This document shows, piece by piece, positions 6,706-14,890 of a stretch of 33,778 nucleotides of DNA. The notes below the pieces were generated by a model. It saw only the letters and a list, made by a program, of their open reading frames with translations, was not told the origin of the DNA and did not search any database. Source of the DNA: an uncultured bacterium (GTDB lineage Bacteria; Verrucomicrobiota; Kiritimatiellia; RFP12; UBA1067); assembly GCA_902779565.1 (NCBI GenBank), contig CACZCD010000013.1, forward strand, positions 1 to 33,778, written 5' to 3'. Made by a program: the position numbers and the translations under genes. How positions within the stretch are numbered: the stretch's first letter is position 1; each line of letters begins with the position of its first letter.

Positions 6706-9700
6706 TCAATACAACTTGCGGCCATAGACAAGTATCTTGCCAAGGTGGAAGAAATTCTCCTGCGAGTCCGGTGCGCGCCGGACTCGCACCTGTGTGGCCC
6801 TGCGCGGCGATGCGCTGATATCCACCCGATACGTATCCCGTACATCATCCGCGCGGAACACCGTGCTCCACGTCTGGCCGTCCTCGGAAAGCTGCACCTC
6901 GATCGGCACCTGCCGCGCACGGTTGCTGCCGCCGCCCCTGTTTTCGGCGATCACCCCGCAGATGTCGGCCGCGCCGGCAAGAATCACCACGGCCCACGGA
7001 GACTTCTCCTTGCCCGTATGGAAAGCATTCCGTTCGCACGGCGACCGGTCCAAGCACCTCGCATACCGTGCCGGCACGTCCCATGAACTCGTGGAGGACG
7101 TCCTGAGCATTCCGTCCGACGAAAGCAGTTCGCCACCGAAGTCAGATGTCGGATACAGAAGCGACGACTCCGGCACCGGCTCAAGCCGATCCTGCAGCTG
7201 TGCGAGCTGACGGAACGCCTCCCTGTTGCCGGTCCTTGACGCGCCCAAGATTAGCGGCGCAAAATCAAGTTTGGCTTTCGCGCCATCTGTCGATTTCGCT
7301 GCAACGACATCTTCAAGCGTCTTCATGAACGCCTCTGTTCCGCCTTTGGCGGACATCATCGCGTCCCATCCCCAGCCAAGAGTCTGGGCGAAGTAATCGC
7401 GAGTTCCGTACTGCGCAAGCAGGACGGCCTTCAGCACGGGCACCATCCGCTGCGCGTTGCCTGACAGGCGCGCGGTCCACTGCTTGAGCACCTCCTTGAA
7501 ATCCGACTCCTCCTGCAACATGGAATCGTCCTGGCGGAGGAGCGGCGCCATTTCAACAAGTTCATCGGCAAGAGCCTGAACGCCCTTCTCGTCCGCGACG
7601 CGCGCGAAATAGGGCGTGAGGAAATCCCAGAGCGGCTGTCTGCCCGTGCGCAGTCCGGCGGCGCATGCGCGCACCCATTCCCTCGTCGCCTCAAGCGGCG
7701 CGTGCGTCTGCTTCAACCATTCGCCATATTCCCGCCACGCATTGTAGTGCTGTGGCCAAAGGCGGCATGCGCGCCGGAAGAACGCCTCGACATCCTGCCC
7801 CCGAAGGCCACGTTCCTCCGCAAGGACACCAAGCTCCACCATCCGATCCGCATCAAGCCGCTTCTCGCGGTCGCCTTCGAACGTACTCTCATACGCCTGC
7901 ACATACGCCCATACGGGGTTGTCCCAGAACTTGACATGCATCCGGGTCGGACGCGCGACATAATTGTCGATCTCCCATTTGCCGCCCAGAAGACGCCGCG
8001 TGTAGGCGCAATGCGCAGGCTGCCCTGCCGTGCAGCTCGGAAGTCCATGCGCATTGCTGCACGCCGACCCGAACTTCGAAAGCTCACCACACACGCCACC
8101 CACGATCGGCGAGTAGCGCCGCTTCGGCCATTCACCCGCCGCCTCCCAGGATTCGTAATAGTGCGGACCCTGCACGGAATCGCCGAAGCAGTTGAACGTG
8201 CGGTAAGGTATCATCCAGCATGCACCGCCATAGTCGCGCAGCGGCATGTTCACGTACCAGCTGAGAAAGCGCTGCTGCCTCGGGGCATCGTCCACGCTCG
8301 CCGTCGGCTGTCCCTGATGGACCGCAAAGCGCCATTGCCAGACCGGCTGCGCGAGTGCTCGCCTGTGCAGCCTTCCGGCCTTTGCCGTCGAACGGTAGGC
8401 ATCCATGAAATCGGCAAGCCACGCCTCATCGCGGTCTAGGTATTCGAGCGCAACCGCCGTCGCAAAACGCCGACCTGCGTTGTCGCCATTGATCCAGCGT
8501 CCGAAGTCCTGGAAGAACAGCGATTCAAGATTGAGTATCGCCCTTTCGCCATCGCACGGCCCGCTCCATGCGAAATCCTCCATCCATCTACGATCCTTGA
8601 AGAACGCTTTCAGGAAGATGTTCGCGCCCGGACGGGCCTGTAGCGCGCGCCAAGCATTCTCGCCAATGCGGCGCAAAACCGCATACAGCGCAATGTCTGT
8701 CTTCTGCTCATCCGCAAGTTCGGCATCCGGCGCGACAGAAACAAGTCGCCGCTTCAAGGCATCGAGCGGGAACGGCCGGATCTTTCCGGTGGACTTCGCC
8801 GGACGCTTGATAAGTTCAACCCGTTTGATCTCCTTGCGCTTGATGTCCTTGCCCGACAGGATCAGATACCCCATCGCGCTCTGCCCCCACAATGTGCCGC
8901 GCCCAAGCGAGAACACGCGCTCCAGAAGCGCAAGGTTGGATTTTTCATGGGCGGGATCCTTTCGCCAGAGCGCATACTCGGCCATGTCGATGCTCTGCCG
9001 TTGGTTCACCGACAAATGCGTCTGCGGCATCCTGCGGAGGGACGCGATGTACGCCTTGCCACCCTCAAAGTCCCCTTTTTCTCGGAACCTGTTCGCCTCC
9101 GTGACGATCTCAATCCCGAAATCCATCGTGAAGTGGCGCGCCCAGCCATACCTGTCATCCTTGTCGAGCGCGCGGAGCGCCTCCCATTCCGCCTTGTAGG
9201 CAAGTGGACCTTCAAGCAACTGAGTCACGTTAAACCGACCCGTCTGCGATCCGAGAATGTCAAACGCCGAACCGTATGCGTTGGCGGCTTTCGCCGGGCT
9301 GGTGTCACGGAGCGATTTACCTTTGCGAAAGAGCATTTCAGCCTCGCCGCTGCGCTTCACCGCCTTGTTGACCATGTCCGCAAGCTTCTCGTCGGTGATT
9401 GTGCGCGGCAGGTTCTCGAACTGCGCGAAGAACCGGGCGGGCGGCGGCGTGATGCAGGTGATCGCCGGGAAACGTTTCGAACGGATTACGGCGGGTTTCA
9501 GCGTCTCGTTTGCGGCGGTCGTCTTGACATCCGGCTCATCCCTGTCATCATAGACCGCAAACAGGTATTTCGAGCCAACCGATCGCCTGAACCCTTCGCC
9601 CTCGAACACCTTCCTCACATCCTCACCGCTCACGCACCAATCGCTTCCCGCCTGCAGGATGATGACGCCTTTCCCCGCGTCCGCTGCCCGATCCAAGATT

Positions 9701-9813
9701 GATGGTGCGGCGAAAAGCGCCTCCGATGCCGCCGCCACAAGCACGGCGAGCAAAAACCGCACGTCAATCAGCTCGTTAACGCCGCAAGCCTTTATTTTCG
9801 TCTCCTCCAACAC
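6706..9813 (-). CDS. Large secreted transglutaminase-like protein of unknown role
   Basis: A 1035-residue protein with an N-terminal hydrophobic segment FLLAVLVAAASEALFA (near residues 20-35) ending AxA-like, so it is probably exported. Most of it is helical repeat-like sequence without a named domain. Near residue 585 a block GGVCGELSKFGS then HGLP and AGQPAHCAYTRR resembles the Cys and His regions of transglutaminase-like (papain-fold) enzymes, with a following GKWEIDNYV. Residues from about 880 have a discoidin-like look (SSWDVPARY, WAVVILAG, VQLSEDGQTWSTVF, TQVRVRR), suggesting carbohydrate or surface binding. The start is uncertain: GTG 9813 is the longest frame, yet GGAGGAG lies inside it at about 9809-9803, and GTG 9762 would give a tidy signal peptide. 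Nine bases after the symporter. Confidence 0.6.
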   Translation of the reverse strand: MLEETKIKACGVNELIDVRFLLAVLVAAASEALFAAPSILDRAADAGKGVIILQAGSDWCVSGEDVRKVFEGEGFRRSVGSKYLFAVYDDRDEPDVKTTAANETLKPAVIRSKRFPAITCITPPPARFFAQFENLPRTITDEKLADMVNKAVKRSGEAEMLFRKGKSLRDTSPAKAANAYGSAFDILGSQTGRFNVTQLLEGPLAYKAEWEALRALDKDDRYGWARHFTMDFGIEIVTEANRFREKGDFEGGKAYIASLRRMPQTHLSVNQRQSIDMAEYALWRKDPAHEKSNLALLERVFSLGRGTLWGQSAMGYLILSGKDIKRKEIKRVELIKRPAKSTGKIRPFPLDALKRRLVSVAPDAELADEQKTDIALYAVLRRIGENAWRALQARPGANIFLKAFFKDRRWMEDFAWSGPCDGERAILNLESLFFQDFGRWINGDNAGRRFATAVALEYLDRDEAWLADFMDAYRSTAKAGRLHRRALAQPVWQWRFAVHQGQPTASVDDAPRQQRFLSWYVNMPLRDYGGACWMIPYRTFNCFGDSVQGPHYYESWEAAGEWPKRRYSPIVGGVCGELSKFGSACSNAHGLPSCTAGQPAHCAYTRRLLGGKWEIDNYVARPTRMHVKFWDNPVWAYVQAYESTFEGDREKRLDADRMVELGVLAEERGLRGQDVEAFFRRACRLWPQHYNAWREYGEWLKQTHAPLEATREWVRACAAGLRTGRQPLWDFLTPYFARVADEKGVQALADELVEMAPLLRQDDSMLQEESDFKEVLKQWTARLSGNAQRMVPVLKAVLLAQYGTRDYFAQTLGWGWDAMMSAKGGTEAFMKTLEDVVAAKSTDGAKAKLDFAPLILGASRTGNREAFRQLAQLQDRLEPVPESSLLYPTSDFGGELLSSDGMLRTSSTSSWDVPARYARCLDRSPCERNAFHTGKEKSPWAVVILAGAADICGVIAENRGGGSNRARQVPIEVQLSEDGQTWSTVFRADDVRDTYRVDISASPRRATQVRVRRAPDSQENFFHLGKILVYGRKLY

Positions 9814-9822
9814 CCCTTATCT

Positions 9823-11079
9823 TCACTCGATCTCTTTGTCTTTCTGGCGTATGATAACAGAACCCGCGCGCGATCCAACGACGGCGAAGAAAAAGATGTC
9901 GCACAGGAAAAGCGAGAACACCCAGCAGCTCGAAAGAATCCCGAAACGGTCTGTGACAACGCCGATGAGCGCAAGGAGCGCACCGCCGGAGACAAGGGAC
10001 ATCGTGATGCCGGAGGCGACCGGGACAAGCCGCCCCAGTCCATCCGTCGCCAGATTGAAGATGCCGCCGAACATCACCGAGATGCACAGTCCGCACGCGA
10101 CCATGAGGATCGACGAGAGCGGCAGCTGCACGGACACGCCGGGCAGCGAGACCTTCACGAAGGGCACGAGCGCGGCGGCGGCGAGAAGCGCAACCGCGAC
10201 GGCGGCCGCGCCGCCAACCATCGTCCGCGCCGAAATGCGGTTGCCCAGAATCCCCGCGCCAAAGCGGCCAACCATCATGAGCGCGCAATAGGCCGAGACC
10301 ATCGCACCGGCCACAACGGCACCAGCGTAGGCCGGCGTCCCCTCGGCCGTGAGATAAAGGTTCACCATGTTGCAGATGCCACACTCCACCGGCTCAAAGA
10401 GGAACATTGCCAGCGCGCCGAGCGCGAAGTGCCGGAACTTGAAGGCGGCAAAGATGTCATGCCAGGGCGATGGCGCATCTGGCTCAAGATGGGGCTCGGG
10501 GATCTCCGCCTTCAGGATCACCACAAATCCGAAGGCAAAGAAGAGAAGCGCGGCAACCTGCACCGGCAAGGCGTCCAGAACGTTCGCCTTGGCCACTTCG
10601 TTGCCGATGAGAAATCCGAGGATCAGGGGTGAGGACATTCCGCCGACGGAGTTGAAGGTACAGCCGTACTGCACGAGACGGTTTCCGCCGTTGCCGCCGC
10701 CGCCCAGCGTATTCATCATCGGATTGGCCGTGACGTTCAGCATGCACATCGAAAGGCCCGCCACGAACGCGCCCGTGACATACACGCCGAAGGACGCGAC
10801 GAACCCGGCCAGAATCTGCAACGCCACGCCCAGGATCCCCACCGAAACCGCCGCCAGCGACGTGAACCGATACCCCTTCCGCTTCAGGACCATTCCGCAG
10901 GGAATCCCCATGAAGAGATAGGCGAGGAAGTTCGCCGACGAGCCGAACTGCGAAAGCGCGTTCGAGGCTCCGAACTGCGCCTTTACGACCGCCGCGAGCG
11001 GCCCTGTGAACATGGTGACGAACCCCACCATGAACACCATGCCGAACATCACGGCGATCGTCAGTCTGTTCCCCTTCAT
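9823..11079 (-). CDS. FucP-like MFS sugar symporter
   Basis: A 418-residue inner-membrane transporter with 12 predicted helices, of the FGHS (FucP-type) branch of the major facilitator superfamily, which takes up sugars with protons. Recognisable pieces are the helix-1 FGMVFMVGFVTMFTGPL, the loop SQFGSSANFLAYLFMGIPCG (near residues 42-61) that matches FucP's signature, KRKGYR, and MLNVTANPMMNTLGGG near 125, where FucP proteins have ETxANPY. The central cytoplasmic loop (PEPHLEPDAPSP) separates two six-helix halves. A GAGGAGG ribosome site precedes the ATG. It lies between the dehydratase gene (26-base gap) and the secreted protein gene (9-base gap). The substrate is probably the sugar or sugar acid processed by the neighbouring dehydratase and aldolase, which is inference from context. 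Confidence 0.8.
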   Translation of the reverse strand: MKGNRLTIAVMFGMVFMVGFVTMFTGPLAAVVKAQFGASNALSQFGSSANFLAYLFMGIPCGMVLKRKGYRFTSLAAVSVGILGVALQILAGFVASFGVYVTGAFVAGLSMCMLNVTANPMMNTLGGGGNGGNRLVQYGCTFNSVGGMSSPLILGFLIGNEVAKANVLDALPVQVAALLFFAFGFVVILKAEIPEPHLEPDAPSPWHDIFAAFKFRHFALGALAMFLFEPVECGICNMVNLYLTAEGTPAYAGAVVAGAMVSAYCALMMVGRFGAGILGNRISARTMVGGAAAVAVALLAAAALVPFVKVSLPGVSVQLPLSSILMVACGLCISVMFGGIFNLATDGLGRLVPVASGITMSLVSGGALLALIGVVTDRFGILSSCWVFSLFLCDIFFFAVVGSRAGSVIIRQKDKEIE

Positions 11080-11105
11080 TCGCCCACCTCCTCAACTTTC
11101 CGCGC

Positions 11106-12248
11106 TTAGTAGTTGTCGCAGCGGTAGAACTCGATGGCCTCGTCGGAGACCTCGATGCCGAGACCGGGCTTGGTCGGCACATCGGCATAGCCGTTGACGG
11201 CGGGAATGTCATCCGGCACGAGGTCGTGGCGGATCGGCGTATCCTGCTCGCAGTATTCGAGCAACTCCGCGTTCGGGATGGAGGCGATGATCTGGAGAGA
11301 GGCCGCCTCGACGATCCCAGAGCTCCAGCAGTGCGGCACCACATTGATGGCGTTCACCTCGGCGTAGGACGCGATGCGCACCGCCTCCGTGATGCCGCCG
11401 CAACGCGTGATGTCCGGCTGGACGAATCCGAGCTTGCAGTAGTCGATCAGCTGCTTGAACCCGAAGCGCGTCGTCTCGTTCTCGCCACAGACGATGCGCA
11501 CCGAGGTCGATTCCTGAAGACGCTTGTAGCCGAGATAGTCATGCGGCCAGAGCGCTTCCTCAACCGCGTACGGGTTGTACTTCTCGATGGCCTTCACGAG
11601 CTGGATGCGGGAGGCGACATCGATCGTGACCTTATCGGACGGGATATAGCCAATGTCGAAGATGAGATCGATATCGTCACCGACCGCCTCGCGCGCCGCC
11701 TTCACGAGCTTCACTTCTGTGTTAAGGTCCTGCTCGAAGCCACCCCAGCCAAGCTTGATCGCCGTGTATCCCTTTTCCTTCCACTTGAGCGCCTCTTCCT
11801 TCGCCTCCGCCTCGGTGTAGGGCATGAGGACAGACGCATAGCAGCGCACCTTGTCGCGATACTTGCCGCCCAAGAGCTGCCAGATCGGCTTGTTGAGCGC
11901 CTTGCCGAGAATGTCCCAGATGGCGATGTCGATGCCGCTCATCGCCTGGATCGCCGCGCCGTGGTTGCCGTAGAAGTTGCAGTGCAGGTACATGTCGTCC
12001 CAGATCTTTCGGTAGTCGAACGGATCGCGTCCGACGACGACGTTGGCAAGACCCTGGCACGTGCGGTGCGAGACCGGCGACTCGATGATGGATTTGATGA
12101 CCCACGGCGCGGAATCCACCTCGCCATAGCCGACGATCCCTTCGTCGGTCGTCACGCGGACGATGATACCGTCCTGCGCGCTGTCGTTAATTTCCTTGAT
12201 CTCGCCCTTCTGGCGGACAGGGATCGCCTCAACCTTTACGATTTTCAT
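11106..12248 (-). CDS. Enolase-superfamily (mandelate racemase type) sugar-acid dehydratase
   Basis: This 380-residue protein has the two-domain enolase-superfamily layout, a capping domain followed by a barrel. It is built on the MR pattern: metal ligands D198 (FDIGY), E230 or E231 (VEEALWPHD) and E256 (GENET), a His-Asp dyad D279 (QPDITRCGGIT) and H306 (VPHCWSS), and a lysine K165 in AIKLGWGG. MR-type enzymes with this dyad commonly dehydrate aldonates (galactonate, rhamnonate, fuconate, gluconate types) to 2-keto-3-deoxy acids; only one Lys is seen at the KxK position, so the exact reaction is not certain. ATG 12248 is preceded by AAAGGAAC. It is 11 bases from the alcohol dehydrogenase gene and 26 from the symporter gene. 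The HpaI-type aldolase in the operon would cleave its product. Confidence 0.8.
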   Translation of the reverse strand: MKIVKVEAIPVRQKGEIKEINDSAQDGIIVRVTTDEGIVGYGEVDSAPWVIKSIIESPVSHRTCQGLANVVVGRDPFDYRKIWDDMYLHCNFYGNHGAAIQAMSGIDIAIWDILGKALNKPIWQLLGGKYRDKVRCYASVLMPYTEAEAKEEALKWKEKGYTAIKLGWGGFEQDLNTEVKLVKAAREAVGDDIDLIFDIGYIPSDKVTIDVASRIQLVKAIEKYNPYAVEEALWPHDYLGYKRLQESTSVRIVCGENETTRFGFKQLIDYCKLGFVQPDITRCGGITEAVRIASYAEVNAINVVPHCWSSGIVEAASLQIIASIPNAELLEYCEQDTPIRHDLVPDDIPAVNGYADVPTKPGLGIEVSDEAIEFYRCDNY

Positions 12249-12259
12249 TTGAGTTCCTT

Positions 12260-13294
12260 TCAGTTGTTCAAATTCACTACCGCCTTGATGAGACCGTCGG
12301 GATGGCGGTCGACGAGATCGATGGCGGTCGGAAGCTCCTCGAATCCGAAACGGTGCGTGACCATGTCGGCGTTGTTGAACTGGCCGCGCGCGATAAGATC
12401 CATAAGCGGCACCCACGCAAGCTCGTTGTTCGTGCCGCCGCGAATGGTGAGCTGACGGAAGATCACCTCGTCCGTCGGAATCTCAATCTTCGTGCCCGCC
12501 GCCGGAAGACCGTACAGGTTCACCACGCCGCCCGCCGCACAAAGCCGCAACGCGTTCGCGAACGTGACCGCCGCGCCCGCCGCGTCGATCGAAAGATCCA
12601 CGCCCCGTCCGTCCGTCTCGGCGCGCACGATGGCGTCCAGATCCTGTTCCTTCGTGTTGACCACGATGTCCGCGCCGAAGCGCCGCGCATTGTCGAGACG
12701 CGAAAGGTTGCGCCCCGCCGCGATGACCTTTCCCGCGCCGTGGCATTTCACCGCCTGAATGAACGACAGCCCCGCGACGCCGACACCCTGCACGAGGACG
12801 GTCGCGCCCAACGGCGGCGGGTTGCGGTAGATGGCCCCAAACGGACAGATCGACGCCTCCAGAATCGCCCCCTGTTCATCCGTCATCACACTTGGCATCT
12901 TGCGGCAGCAGTTGTCCGGAACGGCCACATATTCGGCATACCCACCCTCAAACGGGGGAAAGCCGATCTCGCCCGCTTCCGCACACAGATGCTTGTTGCC
13001 CGTGCGGCACTTCACGCAGATGCCGCAGCCGACCGAGGTCTCAACGACGACGCGGTCTCCCACCTTCACGCCCTTCGCGCCCGGTCCCAGTTCAGCAACT
13101 TCTCCGCAGATCTCATGGCACAGGACGCCAGGCGGATTCCACGCGCCGAAGCGTCCACGGATGATCGACACGTCCGTCGAGCAGACGCCCGCCGCACGCA
13201 CCTTCAGCACCACCCAACCAGGTTTCGCCACCGGATCCGGATAATTGGTCTCAAGCTCAATCCTGTCAACACCCTTCCACACCCATGCCTTCAT
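12260..13294 (-). CDS. Zinc-dependent medium-chain alcohol/polyol dehydrogenase
   Basis: This 344-residue member of the zinc MDR family has the catalytic zinc ligands C38 (GVCSTD), H60 and E61 (LCHEICG), and the four-Cys structural site C90, C93, C96 and C104 (CGICVKCRTGNKHLC). The Rossmann segment VLVQGVGVAGLSFIQAVK is near residues 166-183. Relatives include sorbitol, threonine and L-gulonate-type dehydrogenases. In this operon it is likely to oxidise a sugar or sugar alcohol or aldonate before or beside dehydration, but no residue fixes the substrate. A GAGGAAG ribosome site precedes ATG 13294. The promoter region upstream includes heptamer and 9-mer arrays, so this gene could also start a separate transcript inside the operon. 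Confidence 0.85.
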   Translation of the reverse strand: MKAWVWKGVDRIELETNYPDPVAKPGWVVLKVRAAGVCSTDVSIIRGRFGAWNPPGVLCHEICGEVAELGPGAKGVKVGDRVVVETSVGCGICVKCRTGNKHLCAEAGEIGFPPFEGGYAEYVAVPDNCCRKMPSVMTDEQGAILEASICPFGAIYRNPPPLGATVLVQGVGVAGLSFIQAVKCHGAGKVIAAGRNLSRLDNARRFGADIVVNTKEQDLDAIVRAETDGRGVDLSIDAAGAAVTFANALRLCAAGGVVNLYGLPAAGTKIEIPTDEVIFRQLTIRGGTNNELAWVPLMDLIARGQFNNADMVTHRFGFEELPTAIDLVDRHPDGLIKAVVNLNN

Positions 13295-13305
13295 TTTGCT
13301 TCCTC

Positions 13306-13322
13306 AGTTGATAGTTGATAGT
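13306..13322. repeat. Heptamer array AGTTGAT, two copies plus partial
   Basis: AGTTGAT AGTTGAT AGT lies in the leader of the dehydrogenase gene, between the -10-like TAAAAT and the ribosome site. The same heptamer recurs at 30923-30946 ahead of fabZ, and a related heptamer occurs inside hemW. Confidence 0.55.
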
Positions 13323-13331
13323 ATTTTAGCA
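13323..13331 (-). promoter_or_regulatory. Possible internal promoter of the dehydrogenase gene
   Basis: The minus strand reads TGC-TAAAAT (13331-13323) with a 28-base leader to ATG 13294 containing GAGGAAG. This would let the lower five genes be read without the aldolase and peptidase genes. No good -35 is seen. Confidence 0.35.
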
Positions 13332-13332
13332 C

Positions 13333-13359
13333 CTCTCAAACTTCTCAAACCTCTCAAAC
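13333..13359. repeat. 9-bp array CTCTCAAAC x3 at the end of the M24 gene
   Basis: CTCTCAAAC, TTCTCAAAC and CTCTCAAAC lie end to end. On the coding strand the unit is GTTTGAGAR, and its GTT TGA gives the final Val and stop of the M24 gene. A matching two-copy array occurs at 14056-14073 at the gene's other end. Confidence 0.65.
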
Positions 13360-14052
13360 CTTTATAACAAAATACTCCATGTCACGCGGATAGTCGAAGA
13401 GATTCTCCAATCCATCTTCCGTCACAAGATAATCATTCTCCACGCGCATTCCCCATTCCCCCTCCATGTACACGCCGGGCTCAAGCGTGCAGATGTCGCC
13501 CGCTTCCACCGGTTCGTCGCAGCCGTCTTCAAACGCCGGTTTCAAGTAAGGTGCCGGTCCGACAAGGTGTCCGCCATGATGCGGCATCCGTCCGCCAAAA
13601 CCGCGTGCCGCCAGCACCTCCATCATGGGCGGACGAACAGAAGAGGCAACCACGCCCGCGCGCATATTCGCCACGCCGACATCCTGACAAGCGAGAACAG
13701 CTGCGTAGGCCGCTTGCTGCCGCTCCGTCGGTGCGCCGAAAAAGAACGTGCGGCATGTGTCGCTCCAAACCTCGCCGCGCCGAACGGAGAGGTCGAGAAT
13801 GAAGAGGTCTCCCGGCTTGAAGACGTAATCCGTAGGCGGCCCCTCAATCGAACCGGTCCGCGCCCCGCCGACAAAATCGCCGATGAACTCATGCGGCTCA
13901 TCGCCGCACACGCGATCCACGGCCTCCTTCACGAGATTGTAGGCCTCCCGTTCGGTCATGCCGACACGAAGCCCTGCGCGCAGCGCCTCATACGCTGCGC
14001 GGTTCGCCTCCAACGCCCGCCTGACATCCTCTGGCCTAACCTTTGTTCTCAT
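13354..14052 (-). CDS. M24-family metallopeptidase-like protein (pita-bread fold)
   Basis: The 232-residue protein covers only the catalytic pita-bread domain of M24 (methionine aminopeptidase, Xaa-Pro dipeptidase) proteins. Numbered from the ATG, the five metal ligands are D87 (FILDLS), D98 (WSDTCRT), H159 or H162 (PHHGGHLVG), E191 (LEPGVY) and E205 (VENDYLV). It lacks the N-terminal creatinase-like domain of prolidases, and at this size it resembles methionine aminopeptidase, but its motifs (GGARTGS, HHGGH) look like the aminopeptidase P side. Its place between an aldolase and a dehydrogenase in a sugar-acid operon is unexplained. A C-N-bond-cleaving hydrolase role of the creatinase type is possible but unproven. 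ATG 14052 is used; a GTG just upstream is an alternative. 9-bp repeats flank both ends and supply its stop. Confidence 0.75.
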   Translation of the reverse strand: MRTKVRPEDVRRALEANRAAYEALRAGLRVGMTEREAYNLVKEAVDRVCGDEPHEFIGDFVGGARTGSIEGPPTDYVFKPGDLFILDLSVRRGEVWSDTCRTFFFGAPTERQQAAYAAVLACQDVGVANMRAGVVASSVRPPMMEVLAARGFGGRMPHHGGHLVGPAPYLKPAFEDGCDEPVEAGDICTLEPGVYMEGEWGMRVENDYLVTEDGLENLFDYPRDMEYFVIKV

Positions 14053-14055
14053 CAC

Positions 14056-14073
14056 GCCTCAAACTTCTCAAAC
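14056..14073. repeat. 9-bp array at the end of the aldolase gene
   Basis: GCCTCAAAC and TTCTCAAAC lie end to end; on the coding strand GTTTGAGAA GTTTGAGGC. The first unit provides the final Val codon and TGA of the aldolase gene, and the second sits in the Shine-Dalgarno zone (GAGG) of the M24 gene. Confidence 0.55.
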
Positions 14074-14841
14074 CTCGCCCCTCGCCCGCGCCATTTGGAG
14101 CTTGCAGCCCTCGAACATCGCGCTCGTGTCGTTGCGGATCGCCATGAACTGCACGCCGCGCCGCTTCCAGACGTCGAAGTTGCCCTCTGTGTAGCAACCG
14201 AGCAGAATCCCCTTTTCGCGAATCTTCCGGCAGCATTCGTCAAACGTTGACGACACTTCTGGATCGTCGAACTGTCCGGGCTTGCCCATCGACATCGTGA
14301 AGTCGTAGGGCCCCACGATGATCGCATCGATCCCCGGCACCGCGAGAATCTGGTCGAGACGACGCGCGGCGTTGATGTGCTCCAGCTGGAGAATCACGAG
14401 CGGATCGTGGGCAGACGCCTCAAAATATTTCCCAACGTCATCCGCGCCGTAGTTGTGCCCGCGCCTTGCGCCCACGCCGCGCGTACCGCCGTGGATCGGA
14501 TAGCGGCAATACGACACGGCCCGCGCCGCGTCGTTTTCGTCCAGAATCATTGGGATGATCACGCCTGCCGGCGCAAAGTCGATGATGCGCTTGATCTCCG
14601 TGTGGTCGCAGGCCGGTACGCGATAGAAGCTCGCCACGCCCGTGCCGCGCACGGCCATCAGGTGCTGCATGGCGTTCTCGCGACTGAACTCGCCGTGTTC
14701 GCCGTCGAACCACATGAAGTCGAACCCGGCTGCGCAGGCCAGTTCTGTCACCGCGCTGTCGGTGAACGTGATTGCGATGCCCAGCGGCATCTTGCCCGCC
14801 CGCACCTTCTCGAGAAACGTTTCCAGATTGTTTATTTTCAT
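14068..14841 (-). CDS. HpcH/HpaI-type 2-keto-3-deoxy acid aldolase
   Basis: A 257-residue class II (metal-dependent) pyruvate aldolase. Residues align with E. coli HpaI: H49 in FDGEHG (HpaI His45), R74 in FYRVP (Arg70), metal ligands E154 in LEHINA (Glu149) and D180 in GPYDFT (Asp175), with near-identical spacings. Relatives such as YfaU, HpaI and GarL cleave 2-keto-3-deoxy-rhamnonate, hydroxy-heptenedioate or keto-deoxy-glucarate into pyruvate plus an aldehyde. With the MR-type dehydratase and zinc dehydrogenase in the same operon, a 2-keto-3-deoxy aldonate is the likely substrate. It is the first gene of the minus operon; the promoter region 14842-14890 contains an inverted repeat. Its stop codon comes from a 9-bp repeat unit. 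Confidence 0.85.
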   Translation of the reverse strand: MKINNLETFLEKVRAGKMPLGIAITFTDSAVTELACAAGFDFMWFDGEHGEFSRENAMQHLMAVRGTGVASFYRVPACDHTEIKRIIDFAPAGVIIPMILDENDAARAVSYCRYPIHGGTRGVGARRGHNYGADDVGKYFEASAHDPLVILQLEHINAARRLDQILAVPGIDAIIVGPYDFTMSMGKPGQFDDPEVSSTFDECCRKIREKGILLGCYTEGNFDVWKRRGVQFMAIRNDTSAMFEGCKLQMARARGEV

Positions 14842-14860
14842 TTCTTTCTTTCTTTTTATC

Positions 14861-14876
14861 CGTGAAGTGTATCACG
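14861..14876 (-). promoter_or_regulatory. Promoter-operator candidate of the sugar-acid operon
   Basis: CGTGA (14861-14865) and TCACG (14872-14876) form an inverted repeat spaced by six bases. On the minus strand TGA-TACACT (14874-14866) lies inside it as an extended -10-like site, 25 bases before the aldolase ATG. The dyad would suit a repressor of a GntR/LacI kind; no regulator gene is nearby. Confidence 0.4.
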
Positions 14877-14890
14877 AATCCGTGGAAAAA

